Of a DNA stretch of 64,000 nucleotides, positions 45,860 through 54,740 are shown piece by piece. The stretch spans positions 38,831 to 102,830 of the forward strand of contig NZ_AKKA01000011.1 in NCBI RefSeq assembly GCF_000282035.1, given 5' to 3'. Below the pieces are notes generated by a model that worked only from the letters and a program-made list of their open reading frames with translations, did no database searches and was not told where the DNA came from. The first letter of the stretch is position 1. Every line of letters begins with the position of its first letter. Both the position numbers and the translations under genes were made by a program. The DNA is from Rhizobium sp. CF122. Its GTDB lineage: Bacteria > Pseudomonadota > Alphaproteobacteria > Rhizobiales > Rhizobiaceae.

Positions 45860-46897
45860 ATGATCTTCCGGCAACTGTTTGATCCGGTGTCGAGTACTTA
45901 TTCCTATTTGCTGGCAAGCCGGAAGGGCGGCGAGGCGCTGATCATCGATCCGGTGCTGGAAAGGGTCGATCGCTACCTCCAACTCATCCATGAACTCGAC
46001 CTGAAGCTGGTCAAGGCCGTGGACACGCATCTCCACGCCGATCACATCACGGGCCTTGGCGCTCTACGCGACAAAACCCATTGCATCACAGTGATGGGGG
46101 AGCAGACAAAAGCCGATGTCGTTTCGATGCGGCTCTCCGATAACGACAAGCTGACCATCGAGGGGCTTTCCCTGGACGTGATCTATACGCCGGGCCATAC
46201 GGACGATTCCTACAGTTTCGTGCTGCCCGACCGCGTATTCACTGGCGACACCCTGCTCATCCGCGGTACCGGCCGCACCGATTTTCAGAACGGCGACCCG
46301 AGAGCGCAGTTCGAGTCGATTTTCGGTCGGCTTCTGAAGCTTCCGGACTCAACACTGGTTTTCCCGGCGCACGACTACAAGGGGGATACGGTCTCCACCA
46401 TTGGAGAGGAGAGGGCCTTTAACCCGCGCCTGCAGGTGACGTCTGCCGATGAATACGCCGACCTGATGAACAATCTGAAGCTCTCGAATCCGAAGATGAT
46501 GGATGTCGCCGTACCCGCCAATATGAAGGTCGGGATGAACCAGGATAACGTCATGCGCCACGGCTGGGCGCTGACGGCGCAACAGGCGCTGAGTGTCGTC
46601 GGCCTCGGTGATGTCGCTTTGATCGATCTACGCGAGAACGCCGAGCGGCAGCGAAACGGTACGATTCCGGGCTCACTGCATGTCCCGTACCCGTCGCTCG
46701 AGGAAAGCATAGGTGCAGGCGGGATGCTGCATGAGCTGGCAAGTTCAACCCGCAAGAGGCTGCTTTTCTACTGCGCCTTCGGTGAGCGATCGGCAATGGC
46801 CGTGCAGGCAGCGCACGACGCCGGCCTTCCCCTGGCCTTTCACATTCAAGGCGGCATCGACGCCTGGAAGAAAGCGGCAGGACCGATCGCGCATTAG
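45860..46897 (+). CDS. Metallo-beta-lactamase fold protein with rhodanese domain (persulfide dioxygenase-like)
   Basis: A 345-residue fusion. ATG 45860 has GGAGG nearby. Residues 1-230 are an ETHE1/Blh-like metallo-hydrolase: THLHADHITG (HxHxDH at 57-62), YTPGHTDDSYSF, VFTGDTLLIRGTGRTDFQNG and FPAHDYKG. Residues about 245-340 are a rhodanese domain with a catalytic Cys305 in LLFYCAFGERSAM and the usual VALIDLRENAE and HIQGGIDAWKKA. The combination detoxifies glutathione persulfide to sulfite and moves sulfane sulfur. The one-iron site of ETHE1 is kept. Confidence 0.9.
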   Translation: MIFRQLFDPVSSTYSYLLASRKGGEALIIDPVLERVDRYLQLIHELDLKLVKAVDTHLHADHITGLGALRDKTHCITVMGEQTKADVVSMRLSDNDKLTIEGLSLDVIYTPGHTDDSYSFVLPDRVFTGDTLLIRGTGRTDFQNGDPRAQFESIFGRLLKLPDSTLVFPAHDYKGDTVSTIGEERAFNPRLQVTSADEYADLMNNLKLSNPKMMDVAVPANMKVGMNQDNVMRHGWALTAQQALSVVGLGDVALIDLRENAERQRNGTIPGSLHVPYPSLEESIGAGGMLHELASSTRKRLLFYCAFGERSAMAVQAAHDAGLPLAFHIQGGIDAWKKAAGPIAH

Positions 46898-46922
46898 CGA
46901 GCAGCCAACATGAGGCGATGCA

Positions 46923-47141
46923 ATGGTCGAGCGGCGATCAATTCTGACCTGTCCCATCTGTAGCCACCGATCGGTAGAGACGATGCCGGTTGACGCCTGC
47001 GTTTGGTTCTACGAATGCCGAGGCTGCGGTGCGACGCTCAAGCCGAAGGACGGTGATTGCTGCGTTTTCTGCTCATATGGGTCGGTTCCTTGCCCACCGG
47101 TTCAAGACCGGAACGCCCCGCCCTGTTGTCACGCGACTTGA
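46923..47141 (+). CDS. GDCCVxC domain-containing protein
   Basis: A 72-residue cysteine-rich protein with two Cys pairs (LTCPICSH, YECRGCGATL) followed by the GDCCVFCSYGSVPCPPVQ motif that names the family. Probably a small zinc protein. It follows the MBL-rhodanese gene by 25 bases and overlaps the convergent methyltransferase gene tail to tail by 13 bases. The function of the family is unknown; its presence beside sulfur-transfer genes may be meaningful. Confidence 0.85.
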   Translation: MVERRSILTCPICSHRSVETMPVDACVWFYECRGCGATLKPKDGDCCVFCSYGSVPCPPVQDRNAPPCCHAT

Positions 47142-47722
47142 AACACAGCCGCGTAGTGGTAGGGCGGGAGATCGACGATCCGCAGCATGTGAAAGCCAGC
47201 GGCTTCAACGACGGCGCGCACGGACTCGGGTGGCATACGCATCTCGGTGCGCGGTCCGCGCGGCTTGCCGAGGATCACCGTGTCCTCTCGCGGCACTGGA
47301 TGCCAGTTGATGATGCAGAACACCCCGTTCGGTCTCAGAACTTCCCTTACGGAACGTGCAAGCCCGATCTGGTCAGGAACACCGTGGAAAGTATTGGCGA
47401 TCAAGACAAAATCGACCAGTTCGAAAAGGCGCTCGGCCAAGGACGCGGCGTCCGCGCAAATCCACTGGCGAACAGACGCGCCTCTTCGTTCAACTTCGGC
47501 CTTCGCCAGATCGATCATGGCGGGATCGAGATCGAGCGCCGCCAGACGTCCGTCGACCAATGCTGCGAGCGGGCCGGTGAAATAGCCGTCGCCGCAGCAA
47601 AGGTCGAGAACGCTCATGCCCCGCCGGATGCCGACCTGTTGAAGGAGCCCTTCGGGATCAGGCCACAGCGCAGACCACCAATCCCGGTCCGGCATGGACG
47701 TACCTTGAAACAATGCTGCCAT
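47129..47722 (-). CDS. Class I SAM-dependent methyltransferase
   Basis: A 197-residue protein with motif I VLDLCCGDGYFTGPLAALV near residue 38, then LAALDLDPAMIDLAKAE and VDFVLIANTFHGVPDQIGLA, and the post-motif VLRPNGVFCIINWHPVPRED. The start at ATG 47722 is used; MPDRDWW ten residues on is an alternative. Substrate unknown. Its last 13 bases overlap the GDCCVxC gene on the other strand. Confidence 0.85.
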   Translation of the reverse strand: MAALFQGTSMPDRDWWSALWPDPEGLLQQVGIRRGMSVLDLCCGDGYFTGPLAALVDGRLAALDLDPAMIDLAKAEVERRGASVRQWICADAASLAERLFELVDFVLIANTFHGVPDQIGLARSVREVLRPNGVFCIINWHPVPREDTVILGKPRGPRTEMRMPPESVRAVVEAAGFHMLRIVDLPPYHYAAVFQVA

Positions 47723-47826
47723 AGGCGTGCACCCTTCGACGACATTTCACTATAACATTTGCGATCATGCCGGTGGCCTCGGATCCACCGAGAGGGGGAC
47801 CGAGAGCGCTGTGGCCTACGGCCTGA

Positions 47827-49260
47827 TCACGCACTCTCCGCGAGATGAGCGTCGAGCCCCAGCCAGTTCGCGCAATCAGCAAGCGCGCGCCTGGCGATCA
47901 ACTGTCGCTTCATGATCGTCTTGTCCTTGCCGCGGAAGCGCTTGACACCTTCGGGCTTGACGATCGAACCGGGCTCAAGTTCGGGAAAGAGGCCGAAGTT
48001 GATGTTCATCGGCTGGAAGGACCGCTTGCCAGGTTCCTCGTCGTTGACGATGTGGCCGCCAGTGATGTGGCCGAGCAGCGAGCCGAGCGCCGTCGTTACG
48101 GGCGGCAGCGATACGGCTTCTCCTTTGCGCTCGGCTGCAGCAAACCGGCCGGCCATCAGCCCAACGCTCGCACTTTCGACATAGCCTTCGCATCCGGTGA
48201 TCTGCCCGGCAAAGCGCAGACCGGGGCGGGACTTGAGCGTGAGGGAAGGGTCGAGCAGTGTCGGCGAATTGATATAGGTATTGCGGTGAAGGCCGCCGAG
48301 GCGGGCGAATTCGGCGTTCTGAAGTCCCGGGATCATACGGAAGATCTCCGCCTGAGCGCCGTATTTCAGCTTCGTCTGGAAGCCGACCATGTTGTAGAGC
48401 GTGCCGAGCGCATTGTCCTGCCGCAACTGAACGACAGCGTAGGCCTTGACGGTCGGGTTATGCGCATTGGTCAGGCCCATCGGTTTCATCGGGCCGTGAC
48501 GCAGCGTCTCGCGGCCGCGTTCCGCCATTACCTCGATTGGAAGACAGCCATCGAAGTAGGGCGTTCCTTCCCATTCCTTGAAGCCGACCGTATCGCCGGC
48601 AATCAGAGCGTCCACGAAAGCGTTGTACTGCTCTTCGGTCATCGGGCAGTTGATGTAATCCTTGCCGGTGCCGCCGGGACCGACCTTATCGTAGCGCGAT
48701 TGGTACCAGCAGGTATCCATGTCGATGCTGTCACGATGAACGATCGGCGCGATCGCATCGAAAAAGGCCAGCGCGTCCGCACCCGTCTCGGCCTGGATCG
48801 CGCTCGCAAGGGAAGGGGCAGTCAACGGGCCGGTGGCAACGATGGCGAGGTCCCATTCTTTCGGCGGCAGGCCGGTCACTTCTTCACGAACGACCGTGAT
48901 CAGCGGATGCTCGTGAATCGCTTTGGTCACGGCGTCGGAAAATGCGTCGCGGTCGACAGCCAGTGCGCCACCTGCCGGGACCTGGTGCTTGTCGGCGCAC
49001 GCCATGATCAGAGATCCCGCCATGCGCATCTCGGCATGGATAACACCGACCGCGTTGCTGGTCGCGTCGTCGGACCGGAAGGAGTTGGAGCAGACGAGCT
49101 CGGCTAGGCCGTCAGTCTTGTGGGCGTCGGTGCCGCGCACGCCGCGCATCTCGTGCAGGATGACAGGCACGCCGGCATTTGCGATCTGCCAGGCCGCCTC
49201 TGAGCCGGCGAGCCCGCCGCCGACCACGTAGATGGGAGAATGGGAAGAGGTCTTGTTCAT
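47827..49260 (-). CDS. trmFO: Folate-dependent tRNA (uracil-54-C5) methyltransferase TrmFO
   Basis: A 477-residue FAD enzyme that makes T54 in tRNA using methylene-tetrahydrofolate. The FAD site is [20 protein letters not shown] at 9-28; [37 protein letters not shown] and [16 protein letters not shown] are family hallmarks, and [20 protein letters not shown] is the second FAD segment. Full length. Monocistronic on the minus strand. Confidence 0.95.
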   Translation of the reverse strand: MNKTSSHSPIYVVGGGLAGSEAAWQIANAGVPVILHEMRGVRGTDAHKTDGLAELVCSNSFRSDDATSNAVGVIHAEMRMAGSLIMACADKHQVPAGGALAVDRDAFSDAVTKAIHEHPLITVVREEVTGLPPKEWDLAIVATGPLTAPSLASAIQAETGADALAFFDAIAPIVHRDSIDMDTCWYQSRYDKVGPGGTGKDYINCPMTEEQYNAFVDALIAGDTVGFKEWEGTPYFDGCLPIEVMAERGRETLRHGPMKPMGLTNAHNPTVKAYAVVQLRQDNALGTLYNMVGFQTKLKYGAQAEIFRMIPGLQNAEFARLGGLHRNTYINSPTLLDPSLTLKSRPGLRFAGQITGCEGYVESASVGLMAGRFAAAERKGEAVSLPPVTTALGSLLGHITGGHIVNDEEPGKRSFQPMNINFGLFPELEPGSIVKPEGVKRFRGKDKTIMKRQLIARRALADCANWLGLDAHLAESA

Positions 49261-49336
49261 GCGCGGCTGATTACCACGCTAGGGCGGCGCAGGAAACCGA
49301 AGAATTGGCGACTGGTCGATGCCGGCGCCGATGTCT

Positions 49337-51403
49337 TCAGATATCCAACTCCAGCCGAGCGCCAGTGTTGCTCGCTGCCGGCACGGTGCAGCAGATCAAC
49401 GCTTCGTCATCGGCGGCGTCGGCGCTCGGCTCCTTCGTATAGGCGACAGCGCCGGAAAGAATTTTCGTCCTGCAACTTCCGCAATTGCCGAGACGACAGC
49501 TGAACTCGGGCGCCAAGCCACGCGCTTCGGCAAGCTCCAACAGCGTGCCCGATCCCGGCTCCCAGCGCGCTTTCCTACCTGAGCGCATGAAATAGACGGG
49601 CTGCGGGTCCTCAGCGGCGCGCGCTGGCGATCGCTTGGCCTCGTCTCGCGATCGCTGGAGAGACGCGGGTCCAAACGCTTCGGCATGGATACGGCCATCG
49701 GCAATATTCAATCCGCGCAAGCCGTCGTAGACAGACTGCATGAAGCCGGTTGGACCGCACAGATAGAAGTCATAGTCGTTGAACGGCAACACCCTGTTCA
49801 GCAGGATCATGTCGACACGTCCTTGCTGTTCGTAGCCTTCGCCAGCAACTGTATCGGACGTGTCGCTGAGCAACCGGACCAGCTTGACGACACCGCCGGA
49901 CGCTTCGGCCAGTGCCTGCAATTCGGTATCGAATGCGCGTTCGGACTTATTACGCGCGGAATAGATCAGCCAGGTTGGTCGGATCCGTCTGGTGCGCAGT
50001 CCCTCGTAGACGACATGCCGCAGCATGGCGAGCAGCGGGGTGATACCGATGCCGGCCGCCAGTAAAACGGCAGGACGTGTCTCCGCGGCATCGATCGTGA
50101 ACGCACCGGCCGGCGCGCGGACCTCGATGATGTCTCCTTGTCGGATGGCATCATGAAGATGCGTGGAGACAAGCCCCTCGCGCTTGACGCTGATGCGATA
50201 CGTGCCGTCGGAGGGCGCCGAGGAGATCGTATAGGTGCGAACCGCTGGCGCATCCGTTCCCTCGATCTTGATGCGGATCGGCAGGTGTTGGCCGGAGACA
50301 TGCGGAATGATCCCGCCTTCGTCTGTTGGTTCGAGATAGAAAGAGCGCACGCTGGCATTCTCCTGGACGATGCGGGTAACGCGAAAGGGCCGCCAGCTTT
50401 TGGCGAGTGCTACCGCACGAAGCCGCGCGGCGGCTTCGTCCCAGCTGCCGGTCATCAGGGAGTTGGGAGATGAGCCATCCGCAGGCGACCGCCAGCGAAG
50501 CGGCAACGCTTCTTGCCTGTAGACGATTTGCCTCGGGCGAAAGCGCCACAGCCGCTCCGCGCCCTGGAACGCTGCTATCTCAGGTGATTCCAGAATAACC
50601 TGCGCGTCGCCCGATAATTGCAGCAGATCGCCGCTTTCGAAATCCGCGAAGACCAGCCCCGCCCGTGGGTTGGAGAGGATGTTGCCGAGCGTGTTGAAAA
50701 AGAGATTGCCGGCAAAGTCCGGGATCGTCAGAACGCCGTCCTCGCCGATCCGCACGAAACCCGGCCTGCCGCCGCGATGCGAAACATCGATTTGGCGCCC
50801 TTCACTGTCGCGGTCGACATACGAGGCAACGAAAAATGTATCCGCTTTGGCAATCATTTCGGCGGGACGACCGTCAAGGCTGCCGAAACTGACGGGGTCG
50901 TATCCGGAAGGTTGCATCGGATCGCGCGCGAACTCGAAATCGCGCAGCTGGATATATTGCGGGCAGTTGCCATAGGATTGCCCCACGCGCACATCGAAGC
51001 CGTCCTGCCCAGTTCTATGGACAGTGCCGTTCAGCCGGTTGCGACGGCGCGTATGGAGTTCGATGCCGAGCATGGCGATGGCCTCGCCGTCGTCCATTCC
51101 AGCGTCGGCCGGATCAAGGTGCTCCCGCGGAAGGCGGACGCTCAGCGTGTGAATATCAGGGCTCTGAAGGAAGCCCGGCTGATTGGCACGCACCGTTGCC
51201 CATGCATTGCCGTGCGCATCTACCGTTCCCAGGACGATAAAAGGCAGCTGCGGATAGAACTGGCGGTGCTGATCGATCAAGTGATCTCGCAGAACGCGCC
51301 GGCCCACCTCGTTCATTCGCTTGGCGACGCCGACCTTTTCCTGCAGTGCGATCTCTCCGGCATGCCAGGGAGAGGACGTGGTGCTCTGTGCATCGGTAGA
51401 CAT
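49337..51403 (-). CDS. Three-domain flavoprotein: PNPOx-like, FAD/NAD(P) reductase, 2Fe-2S ferredoxin
   Basis: A 688-residue fusion. Residues 1-290 form a pyridoxamine-5'-phosphate-oxidase-like FMN domain (QFYPQLPFIVLGTVDAHGN, ADTFFVASYVDRDSEGRQID). Residues about 335-580 are a ferredoxin-NAD(P)+ reductase module with RTYTISSAPSDGTYRISVKR (FAD), LLAAGIGITPLLAMLRHV and YDFYLCGPTGFMQSVYDGL (NAD(P)). The end is a plant-type ferredoxin: Cys636, Cys641, Cys644 in CRLGNCGSC and a fourth Cys at 671 or 672. Such fusions are known in many proteobacteria; the substrate is unknown. The GST gene lies just upstream in the same direction. Confidence 0.9.
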   Translation of the reverse strand: MSTDAQSTTSSPWHAGEIALQEKVGVAKRMNEVGRRVLRDHLIDQHRQFYPQLPFIVLGTVDAHGNAWATVRANQPGFLQSPDIHTLSVRLPREHLDPADAGMDDGEAIAMLGIELHTRRRNRLNGTVHRTGQDGFDVRVGQSYGNCPQYIQLRDFEFARDPMQPSGYDPVSFGSLDGRPAEMIAKADTFFVASYVDRDSEGRQIDVSHRGGRPGFVRIGEDGVLTIPDFAGNLFFNTLGNILSNPRAGLVFADFESGDLLQLSGDAQVILESPEIAAFQGAERLWRFRPRQIVYRQEALPLRWRSPADGSSPNSLMTGSWDEAAARLRAVALAKSWRPFRVTRIVQENASVRSFYLEPTDEGGIIPHVSGQHLPIRIKIEGTDAPAVRTYTISSAPSDGTYRISVKREGLVSTHLHDAIRQGDIIEVRAPAGAFTIDAAETRPAVLLAAGIGITPLLAMLRHVVYEGLRTRRIRPTWLIYSARNKSERAFDTELQALAEASGGVVKLVRLLSDTSDTVAGEGYEQQGRVDMILLNRVLPFNDYDFYLCGPTGFMQSVYDGLRGLNIADGRIHAEAFGPASLQRSRDEAKRSPARAAEDPQPVYFMRSGRKARWEPGSGTLLELAEARGLAPEFSCRLGNCGSCRTKILSGAVAYTKEPSADAADDEALICCTVPAASNTGARLELDI

Positions 51404-51451
51404 AACTGCCTCCTTGACGGCTCGTGGTCGGCCGCAGCGCGATGAAACGCC

Positions 51452-52069
51452 TCAAGCCGCCTCGACAATACCGACTGGCGATTTCTGGAATGGTTGAAAG
51501 CCGGGGAGGGCTTCGATCCGCTCAAGCCATGCCGTTACGTTGCGGTAGGCAGACCGATCGACGTTTCCTTCCGGCGCGCGGGCGATGTAGCTGTAAAGGG
51601 CGACATCGGCGATGGTCGGCCTGCTCGCGGCGATCCACTCGCGATCGACCAGGCGGTCATCGATCAGTTGAAGGATTCGATGCGCTCTTGCGATGACCTC
51701 TTCGGTGTCGAACTTCGCTCCGAACAACGTCACAAGCCTCGCCGCACACGGGCCATAGGCGATCTCGCCGGCAGCGACTGACAGCCAGCGCTGGACCGCC
51801 GCTGCAGCTGCCGGCTCCTCGGGGAGCCATCCTTCGGGTGCGTACTTCTTGGCGAGGTAGACGAGGATGGCGTTGGAGTCGCTGATGATAACATCGCCAT
51901 CTTCGAGCACCGGCAACCGTCCGAAGGGATTGAGCGCAAGGAAGCTGGCGCTTTTGTGCTCTCTGGCAGCAAGGTCGACCTGCAAGACTTCGGCGTCGAT
52001 GCCGATCAGCGACAGAAAGAGGTGCGCGCGATGGGAATGGCCCGAGAGAGGATGTGAGTAAAGCTTCAT
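51452..52069 (-). CDS. Glutathione S-transferase family protein
   Basis: A 205-residue protein from ATG 52069 ([20 protein letters not shown]), preceded by GGAGACC. The N-terminal thioredoxin-like domain includes [21 protein letters not shown], which binds glutathione; the helical C-terminal domain has [20 protein letters not shown]. The catalytic Ser/Cys cannot be assigned surely; Ser in SGHSHRA is a candidate. Forms an apparent operon with the three-domain flavoprotein and is divergent from the LysR gene. Confidence 0.9.
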   Translation of the reverse strand: MKLYSHPLSGHSHRAHLFLSLIGIDAEVLQVDLAAREHKSASFLALNPFGRLPVLEDGDVIISDSNAILVYLAKKYAPEGWLPEEPAAAAAVQRWLSVAAGEIAYGPCAARLVTLFGAKFDTEEVIARAHRILQLIDDRLVDREWIAASRPTIADVALYSYIARAPEGNVDRSAYRNVTAWLERIEALPGFQPFQKSPVGIVEAA

Positions 52070-52113
52070 CGGTCTGGTCTCCGTGTTGAGGTAACCAGAC
52101 AATAATTGTTTCC

Positions 52114-52132
52114 AATTGCGTGCTGAATTGCG
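52114..52132. promoter_or_regulatory. Candidate LysR binding region
   Basis: In the 112-base gap between the divergent GST and LysR genes, AATTGCG occurs at 52114-52120 and again at 52126-52132, close to one helical turn apart. AT-rich DNA with ATAATTGTTTCC adjoins it. The LysR protein likely acts here; direct evidence is lacking. Confidence 0.35.
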
Positions 52133-52181
52133 ATAAGTTGAAAGAGACTATTTCATTTCGCGGAATATTGCGGGCGAGCAT

Positions 52182-53069
52182 ATGGATCGGCTTCAATGCA
52201 TGAGGATTTTGGTCAAGGTCGCCGAGACGGCGAGCTTTGCACAGGCTGCGCGTCAGCTTCACATGAGTCCACCGGCAGTCACACGCGCGATCGCTTTTCT
52301 GGAGGAAGCCACAGGGGCGCGGCTCTTCCTCCGCTCCACGCGCTCCGTAAAGCTGACGCCGTCGGGCAGCCGGTATGCCGAAGACTGCAGAAGGATACTC
52401 AGCGATATCGACGAGGCGGAAGCATCGGCTGGTGGATCTCATTCAACGGCGTCGGGAATCCTGACCATCACAGCACCGGTTCTGTTCGGTCAGATCTATA
52501 TCGTCCCTGTTATGACGGAGTTTCTCAGCATGCAGCCAGCCGTCACCGGGCGCGTCCTCCTCTTCGATCGGATGGTCAATCTTGTGGAGGAGGGCATCGA
52601 CGTGGCCATCCGCATCGGCCACCTGCCGGATTCGGATCAGCAGGCGATAAAGGTCGGGAGCGTGCGCCGCGTCGTCTGCGGAGCGCCGGCCTACTTCGAG
52701 CGTCACGGCGAACCGGCAACGCCAGCCGACCTCACCCGGCACGTAACTATTGTGAATACGGGGTCATCGGCGCCGTTGGACTGGCACTTCGCGCCCAACC
52801 ATACGCCCGTCAAGCTTCATCCGCGCATGTACTGCAACACTGTCGATGCATCGATCGCAGCGGCGGTGACTGGATGGGGCCTGTCACGGACCCTGTCCTA
52901 TCAGGTAACGGAGCATCTTGCCGCCGGTCGGCTGAGAACAGTGCTCGAGGATTATGAGGAAGAGCCACTGCCAATCCACGTCGTTCATGTAGAGGGAAGG
53001 CATGTCTCGGCCAAGACGCGCGCGTTCGTTGATTTCGCAGTTCAGAAGATAAAGTCCATCGGACTCTGA
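52182..53069 (+). CDS. LysR-family transcriptional regulator
   Basis: A 295-residue regulator. The N-terminal winged helix reads MRILVKVAETASFAQAARQL and MSPPAVTRAIAFLEEATGAR, the standard LysR HTH. The effector domain (about 90-295) belongs to the PBP2_CrgA-like group, with VNLVEEGIDVAIRIGHLPDS and VAAAVTGWGLSRTLSYQV-like segments. Divergent from the GST/flavoprotein genes, which it probably controls. Confidence 0.93.
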   Translation: MDRLQCMRILVKVAETASFAQAARQLHMSPPAVTRAIAFLEEATGARLFLRSTRSVKLTPSGSRYAEDCRRILSDIDEAEASAGGSHSTASGILTITAPVLFGQIYIVPVMTEFLSMQPAVTGRVLLFDRMVNLVEEGIDVAIRIGHLPDSDQQAIKVGSVRRVVCGAPAYFERHGEPATPADLTRHVTIVNTGSSAPLDWHFAPNHTPVKLHPRMYCNTVDASIAAAVTGWGLSRTLSYQVTEHLAAGRLRTVLEDYEEEPLPIHVVHVEGRHVSAKTRAFVDFAVQKIKSIGL

Positions 53070-53113
53070 ATGCCGGGATCAGCAAGATGCCGCATTGGGC
53101 GCATCCGCGAAGC

Positions 53114-53317
53114 TCAAGCCATTGTTCTGGCCGACGCTTCGTAGCGTTTTGACAGGAAGCTTATTCGATCGAGGTTGTTCAGGATGTCGACCATGTCGCA
53201 TGCTTCGCGCCACGTCATCCGGGCCATCCGAACGCCGTTCAATTCGGCCGGCTGTTGTGTCGTGGCATCGACAACGGTCCACAAGCCATCCTCCATGCGA
53301 AGATTATATCGGCACAT
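53114..53317 (-). CDS. Small conserved hypothetical protein
   Basis: A 67-residue protein. ATG 53317 (MCRYNLRMEDGLWTVVDATT) has GGAG nine bases upstream; a GTG start 13 codons earlier is less likely. The sequence 'MCRYxxRMEDGLWTVxD' with PAELNGVRMARMTWREACDM is of a type I recall in rhizobia as small hypothetical proteins. No function is known. It is convergent with lysR. Confidence 0.65.
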   Translation of the reverse strand: MCRYNLRMEDGLWTVVDATTQQPAELNGVRMARMTWREACDMVDILNNLDRISFLSKRYEASARTMA

Positions 53318-53536
53318 TGCGCATGTCTCCGTTAGGCAGCGGCCGGATAGTTCCACAATGATTAATATTAGTCCACCCTAAAGAATGGCCGAGATCGCGG
53401 TGTCAACAGGGCAGTGCAGTTTGGATTCTGTCGCCATTCGCGCGCTCGCACCGCCGCAGCTATTTCGTTCCTGGGGATTTGGTTCGCGATCGTATCACGT
53501 TAGCGGCGCCCATCGCAGCGAAGGGCTCGGAATCAA

Positions 53537-53565
53537 AAACGGCGCCAAAGGCGCCGTCTTGGAAG
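53537..53565 (-). terminator. Terminator after the first DUF1127 gene
   Basis: On the minus strand GACGGCGCC TTT GGCGCCGT is followed by TTTTTG. It lies 18 bases after the DUF1127 stop. Confidence 0.85.
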
Positions 53566-53582
53566 CTTCACGCTCGCCGCTA

Positions 53583-53726
53583 TTAGCGGAACGAGCGGGA
53601 AGCGATGGTGCGAATGTCGTAGCGGCTAACGCCAATGTCGGCGAGCGTCTGATTGGAAAGGCTGCCAAGTTCGCTGAGCGTACGGCGGTAGCTAATCCAG
53701 CTTTTTGCAATGCGGATCGGGTTCAT
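53583..53726 (-). CDS. DUF1127 small protein
   Basis: A 47-residue basic protein from ATG 53726 with GAGGAAG upstream; the frame stays open 39 codons before this, but without a site. It reads MNPIRIAKSWISYRRTLSEL, then LSNQTLADIGVSRYDI and ends TIASRSFR, matching the YjiS/DUF1127 family pattern of an arginine-rich helix and a 'LGIxRxDI' ending. In Agrobacterium and Rhodobacter these proteins affect RNA turnover and phosphate or stress responses. A related copy is 300 bases upstream. Confidence 0.88.
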   Translation of the reverse strand: MNPIRIAKSWISYRRTLSELGSLSNQTLADIGVSRYDIRTIASRSFR

Positions 53727-53944
53727 GTTCGTCTTCCTCAGAATGATCGTCGAGAGCAGCGCCATCGCCGTCTCATCGTTGATATCCATATAGGCGTTCC
53801 CAGTCATATTGTGCAGTGCAAAGAAAAGGCATCTGCTATGCAATTGTGCATGCGATGCTCATTCCAAATGCAGTGATTACTTTCTGGGCGCCGCCATGAG
53901 CGAGGTGGAGCTGGCCGCAACTATTGCGGAAGCTGGTAGCCAGA

Positions 53945-53985
53945 CAAAAGAAAACGCCCGTTGCCAGGGGCAGCGGGCGTTTTTG
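53945..53985 (-). terminator. Terminator after the second DUF1127 gene
   Basis: On the minus strand CGCCCG and CGGGCG pair around a loop that contains GCTGCCCCTGGC, followed by TTTTCTTTTG. It begins 40 bases after the DUF1127 stop at 54025. Confidence 0.75.
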
Positions 53986-54024
53986 TCAAGGCGATCTGCT
54001 TGGGAGGACAGCGGATCGCTTGGA

Positions 54025-54171
54025 TTAGCGGGCAGAAGCCTCGCGAGCAACGCGATTGATGTCAGAACGGTCGATGCCGAGATCGTGCAATTCGCGGTTG
54101 GTCATGCGGCCGAGTTCGGTAACGGTCTGACGGTACTTGCGCCAGTTGTTGAAAGAGCGTGCAAAGTTCAT
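54025..54171 (-). CDS. DUF1127 small protein
   Basis: A 48-residue protein from ATG 54171 with AAAGGGG upstream. It reads MNFARSFNNWRKYRQTVTEL, then MTNRELHDLGIDRSDINRVA, the typical DUF1127 pattern. It is the upstream member of two tandem DUF1127 genes, each with its own promoter space and terminator, so they are likely independently expressed. Confidence 0.9.
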   Translation of the reverse strand: MNFARSFNNWRKYRQTVTELGRMTNRELHDLGIDRSDINRVAREASAR

Positions 54172-54620
54172 TTTAATCCCCTTTCCTAGGGCTTGCGATC
54201 TGCCAGCTGCCGCCGATCGGCGCTGACCTCTATTTGATGACCAGAATATATGTTGCACTGCGAAGTCGTGCCAGAGACAAGATTTCAGACCACCTATGCA
54301 CCGGATGCAGATCTCACGCCGTTATTCACGCGATCCGGCCGATATTTGGTCAATCGTTAGGCAGAATGGCTTGCAGCCGATCAGCTGTCGCCTGCCTTTT
54401 CGCCTGCCGGGACCAATAAACGCCGGTCGGCACATGCGGTTAGGGAGCTCAAGTAGGACTCCCGCAGGTTTGCGGCCGTCCGTCACTGGCTGCGAGTCGT
54501 TGCTGCATCAATGAGCTTGCCGCCAGGCCGGTTGTCGGGGCGCGCGGGAGAGACATGTGCGGGAGAGACATCGGCGCTGCCCTGGAGGCGCTGGAAAACC
54601 GGGCTTGTGATATTGTCTGT
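54172..54620. other. Intergenic region upstream of the DUF1127 gene
   Basis: About 450 bases. It holds the promoter for the DUF1127 gene on the minus strand and the trailer of the small RNA. A 13-base repeat GGGAGAGACATGT-like occurs twice near 54545-54575. No open frame with a ribosome site was seen. Confidence 0.4.
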
Positions 54621-54621
54621 T

Positions 54622-54740
54622 ATAGAAAACCAAACGCCCACCGGGGGAGGATCCGGTGGGCGTCATTAGGGCGACTGACAACTGGGAGGAGGAGTGTTGT
54701 CAGTCCATCGGAGGGCGCTGGGAGGAGGAGTGCGCTGCTC
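54622..54740 (-). ncRNA. Small RNA with anti-Shine-Dalgarno loops ('cuckoo'/NfeR1 type)
   Basis: Read on the minus strand, three stem-loops follow each other. The first (54715-54735) is a short GCGC stem; the second (54673-54705) is a 10-bp perfect stem; both present the identical 13-base loop ACTCCTCCTCCCA, complementary to Shine-Dalgarno sequences. The third (54635-54662) is a 10-bp stem with loop ATCCTCCC and a TTTGGTTTT tail, a terminator. This is the layout of the rhizobial cuckoo RNA family, which includes Ensifer meliloti NfeR1 (alpha-r14); such RNAs repress many mRNAs by blocking ribosome binding. The 5' end and promoter are estimates. Confidence 0.85.

Noticed and set aside
53385..53876. 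163-codon open frame antisense to the first DUF1127 gene
   Set aside because: It spans a terminator and a recognised gene on the opposite strand.
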